DNA of 6,232 nt from an uncultured Clostridia bacterium. Lineage in GTDB: Bacteria > Bacillota > Clostridia > Oscillospirales > CAG-272. The DNA lies in the NCBI GenBank assembly GCA_937892405.1, contig CALAFS010000193.1, positions 1 through 6,232 on the forward strand, given 5' to 3'. The notes below the pieces were generated by a model. The model did no database searches and was not told the DNA's origin. It saw only the letters and a program-made list of their open reading frames with translations. The translations under genes were made by a program, and so were the position numbers. This document shows positions 5,198 to 6,232 of this stretch, one piece after another (the first letter of the stretch is position 1; the number at the start of each line of letters is the position of its first letter).

Positions 5198-6031
5198 ATG
5201 GTCTATGTGATGTCCGATATTCACGGGAATCTTCCGTTTTTCCGTTCCGTCATGAGGCAGATCCGGCTTCGGAAAAATGATACGTTATATATCCTCGGTG
5301 ATGTAATCGACAGGCACCCTGACGGAATTAAAATTCTGAAATACATCATGAAAAAGGCGAACATCCGGATGTTGCTCGGCAATCACGAGTATATGATGCT
5401 GAATACGCTCTGCAAGCAGACGGCGAACGGAACCAACTATTACCGTGCGAAACGGTTATGGATGAAGAACGGCGGGAAAGTCACGCTTGATGCTTTCAAC
5501 CGCTGTCATGCAGAGACTCAGGAGGCGATTTTGTCCTTTCTGAAATCGCTTCCCCTATCATTTGACATCCAGGTGAACGACATATATTATAAGCTCGTCC
5601 ACGGTGCACCCGAAGAGTTTTTTGCGACAAGCGGTGGATGGTATTATGACAGTCTCAAAAAATTCTGTGTCTGGCACAGACTCAAAGGAACGGAAGAAAA
5701 ATCAGAAAGTATGGATTACACGCTCATTTTCGGTCATACGCCGACATGCGAATATCAAAGTAAAAATCCGCCGGAGATATGGACAAGTCCTCACGGCAAA
5801 ATGATCGGAACAGACTGCGGTAGTGGCTTTCCAACATGTAAAGTCCCCGGAGAATACATAGGTCGTTTGGCTTGCCTCCGGCTTGATGACGGAAAGGCGT
5901 ACTATTCAGATGCAGAAGAAGGCAACAAACCGGCATCAGAAACAGACGATATTATTGACACTGCGGCAAAACGGGTCCTTGATGTATACCGCGATGCTTT
6001 TACAGAGCTCGCCAAAGGACCGGATATATAA
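5198..6031 (+). CDS. Metallophosphoesterase, PPP-like Ser/Thr phosphatase family
   Basis: This 277-residue cytoplasmic enzyme has the calcineurin-type metal-binding set: D7-I-H9-G-N (DxH), G34-D35-V-I-D38-R39 (GDxxDR), G61-N62-H63-E64 (GNHE), H135 in LVHGAP and H180 in FGHTPT. Together these would hold two metal ions and hydrolyse a phosphoester. The GDVIDR and GNHE pattern with a following VHGA matches the PPP branch, which includes bacterial Ser/Thr phosphatases and ApaH-like dinucleotide hydrolases; the substrate cannot be fixed from sequence. Residues from about 235 on form an acidic, lysine-containing tail outside the catalytic core. I chose the ATG at 5198 (MVYVMSDIHGN) because AAGGAG precedes it and the product then begins directly at the first catalytic strand. 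A start at 5171 would add nine residues. It has its own promoter and is divergent from the restriction operon, so it is probably a host gene rather than part of the system. Confidence 0.9.
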   Translation: MVYVMSDIHGNLPFFRSVMRQIRLRKNDTLYILGDVIDRHPDGIKILKYIMKKANIRMLLGNHEYMMLNTLCKQTANGTNYYRAKRLWMKNGGKVTLDAFNRCHAETQEAILSFLKSLPLSFDIQVNDIYYKLVHGAPEEFFATSGGWYYDSLKKFCVWHRLKGTEEKSESMDYTLIFGHTPTCEYQSKNPPEIWTSPHGKMIGTDCGSGFPTCKVPGEYIGRLACLRLDDGKAYYSDAEEGNKPASETDDIIDTAAKRVLDVYRDAFTELAKGPDI

Positions 6032-6178
6032 ACATGCCCAAAATGATATTACTTCGGTTCTTCGACACGAATATTTTCCCTCATTTTGAGCATAATATTA
6101 AGGGATTTATCCATTTTCGTCTTGACATTCCCCTTAATTTGTTATATATTATAAGGGAAACGAAACGGAGGTGAGGGA
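6032..6178. other. Intergenic region with AAGGG/CCCTT repeats around a promoter
   Basis: TTAAGGG (6098-6104), CCCTTAA (6131-6137) and TAAGGG (6152-6157) form a set of direct and inverted copies spanning the promoter at 6122-6150. The second and third pair as CCCTTA-N15-TAAGGG across the spacer and -10 box, which would suit an operator. CAAAATGA (6039-6046) and TCATTTTG (6081-6088) are complementary and could fold after the metallophosphatase stop. No U tract follows, so I do not call a terminator. Confidence 0.45.
6122..6150 (+). promoter_or_regulatory. Promoter of the right-edge (Fic-like) gene
   Basis: A perfect -35 box TTGACA (6122-6127) is followed by exactly 17 bases and TATATT (6145-6150; five of six consensus bases). 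It is the best promoter match in the window and lies about 30 bases before the edge gene. CCCTT and AAGGG arms flank the -10 box, suggesting regulation. Confidence 0.75.
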
Positions 6179-6232
6179 ATGCGCACATTCAATTATTCAA
6201 AAATCAGAGAGCAAAAGTGGGATTCGGATGTT
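6179..6232 (+). CDS. Probable Fic-family protein, N-terminal fragment (cut by window edge)
   Basis: Eighteen codons are present, reading MRTFNYSKIREQKWDSDV, with the frame open to the right edge. The ATG is set by a strong GGAGGTGA (6167-6174). The opening 'MRTF-Y-x-K' with 'KWDS' resembles, from memory, the N-termini of Firmicutes Fic-domain proteins, enzymes that usually transfer AMP to target proteins and often act in toxin-antitoxin pairs. The catalytic HPFx(D/E)GNGR motif would lie far outside the window, so the family call is tentative. That a real gene begins here is well supported by its promoter and ribosome site. Confidence 0.45.
   Translation, partial: MRTFNYSKIREQKWDSDV

Overview
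The window looks like a defence-gene neighbourhood from a low-to-mid GC Gram-positive bacterium, most likely a gut-type Clostridia (Bacillota). The evidence is strong purine-rich ribosome sites (GGAGG-like), GTG and TTG starts, a short YozG-like XRE regulator, and Clostridia-style LMW-phosphatase, NUDIX and metallophosphatase sequences. The taxon is inferred; no RNA gene or marker gene is present to confirm it.

Layout. On the minus strand, read from about 4970 down to 1, lie eight genes in one direction. First is an XRE-type regulator (4904-4680) behind a well-formed promoter. Next come a HaeIII-like cytosine-C5 methyltransferase (4667-3669), an NgoPII-family restriction endonuclease (3667-2825), a second and different cytosine-C5 methyltransferase (2828-1887) and an HNH endonuclease (1868-1119). 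Junctions in this block are 12, 1, -4 and 18 nt, so it reads as one operon. After about 100 nt follow a low-molecular-weight tyrosine phosphatase (1018-551), a MutT-like NUDIX hydrolase (536-153) and the first 37 codons of an OLD/AAA15-type ATPase (111 to the left edge). On the plus strand, a PPP-like metallophosphatase (5198-6031) is divergent from the operon. At the right edge, behind its own promoter and a strong ribosome site, are the first 18 codons of a probable Fic-family protein (6179 onward).

How it works together. The first methyltransferase and the restriction enzyme both resemble families that act on GGCC, so the core is a predicted HaeIII/NgoPII-type Type II restriction-modification system: methylation protects host GGCC while the nuclease cuts unmethylated DNA. 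One C5 methyltransferase is enough for a palindromic site. The second methyltransferase plus HNH nuclease is therefore best read as a second restriction-modification module of unknown specificity built into the same operon, under the same XRE regulator. By eye, GGCC occurs only once in the 6232 bases, inside the HaeIII-like methyltransferase gene, while CCGG occurs about two dozen times. This fits site avoidance in a long-term host of a GGCC system. The OLD-type ATPase at one edge and the Fic-like start at the other suggest the defence or conflict region continues beyond the window.

Intergenic space. No stretch over 300 bases lacks a gene. The largest gap (4905-5197) holds two divergent promoters and two hairpins. 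The gap at 6032-6178 holds a promoter surrounded by TTAAGGG-like repeats.
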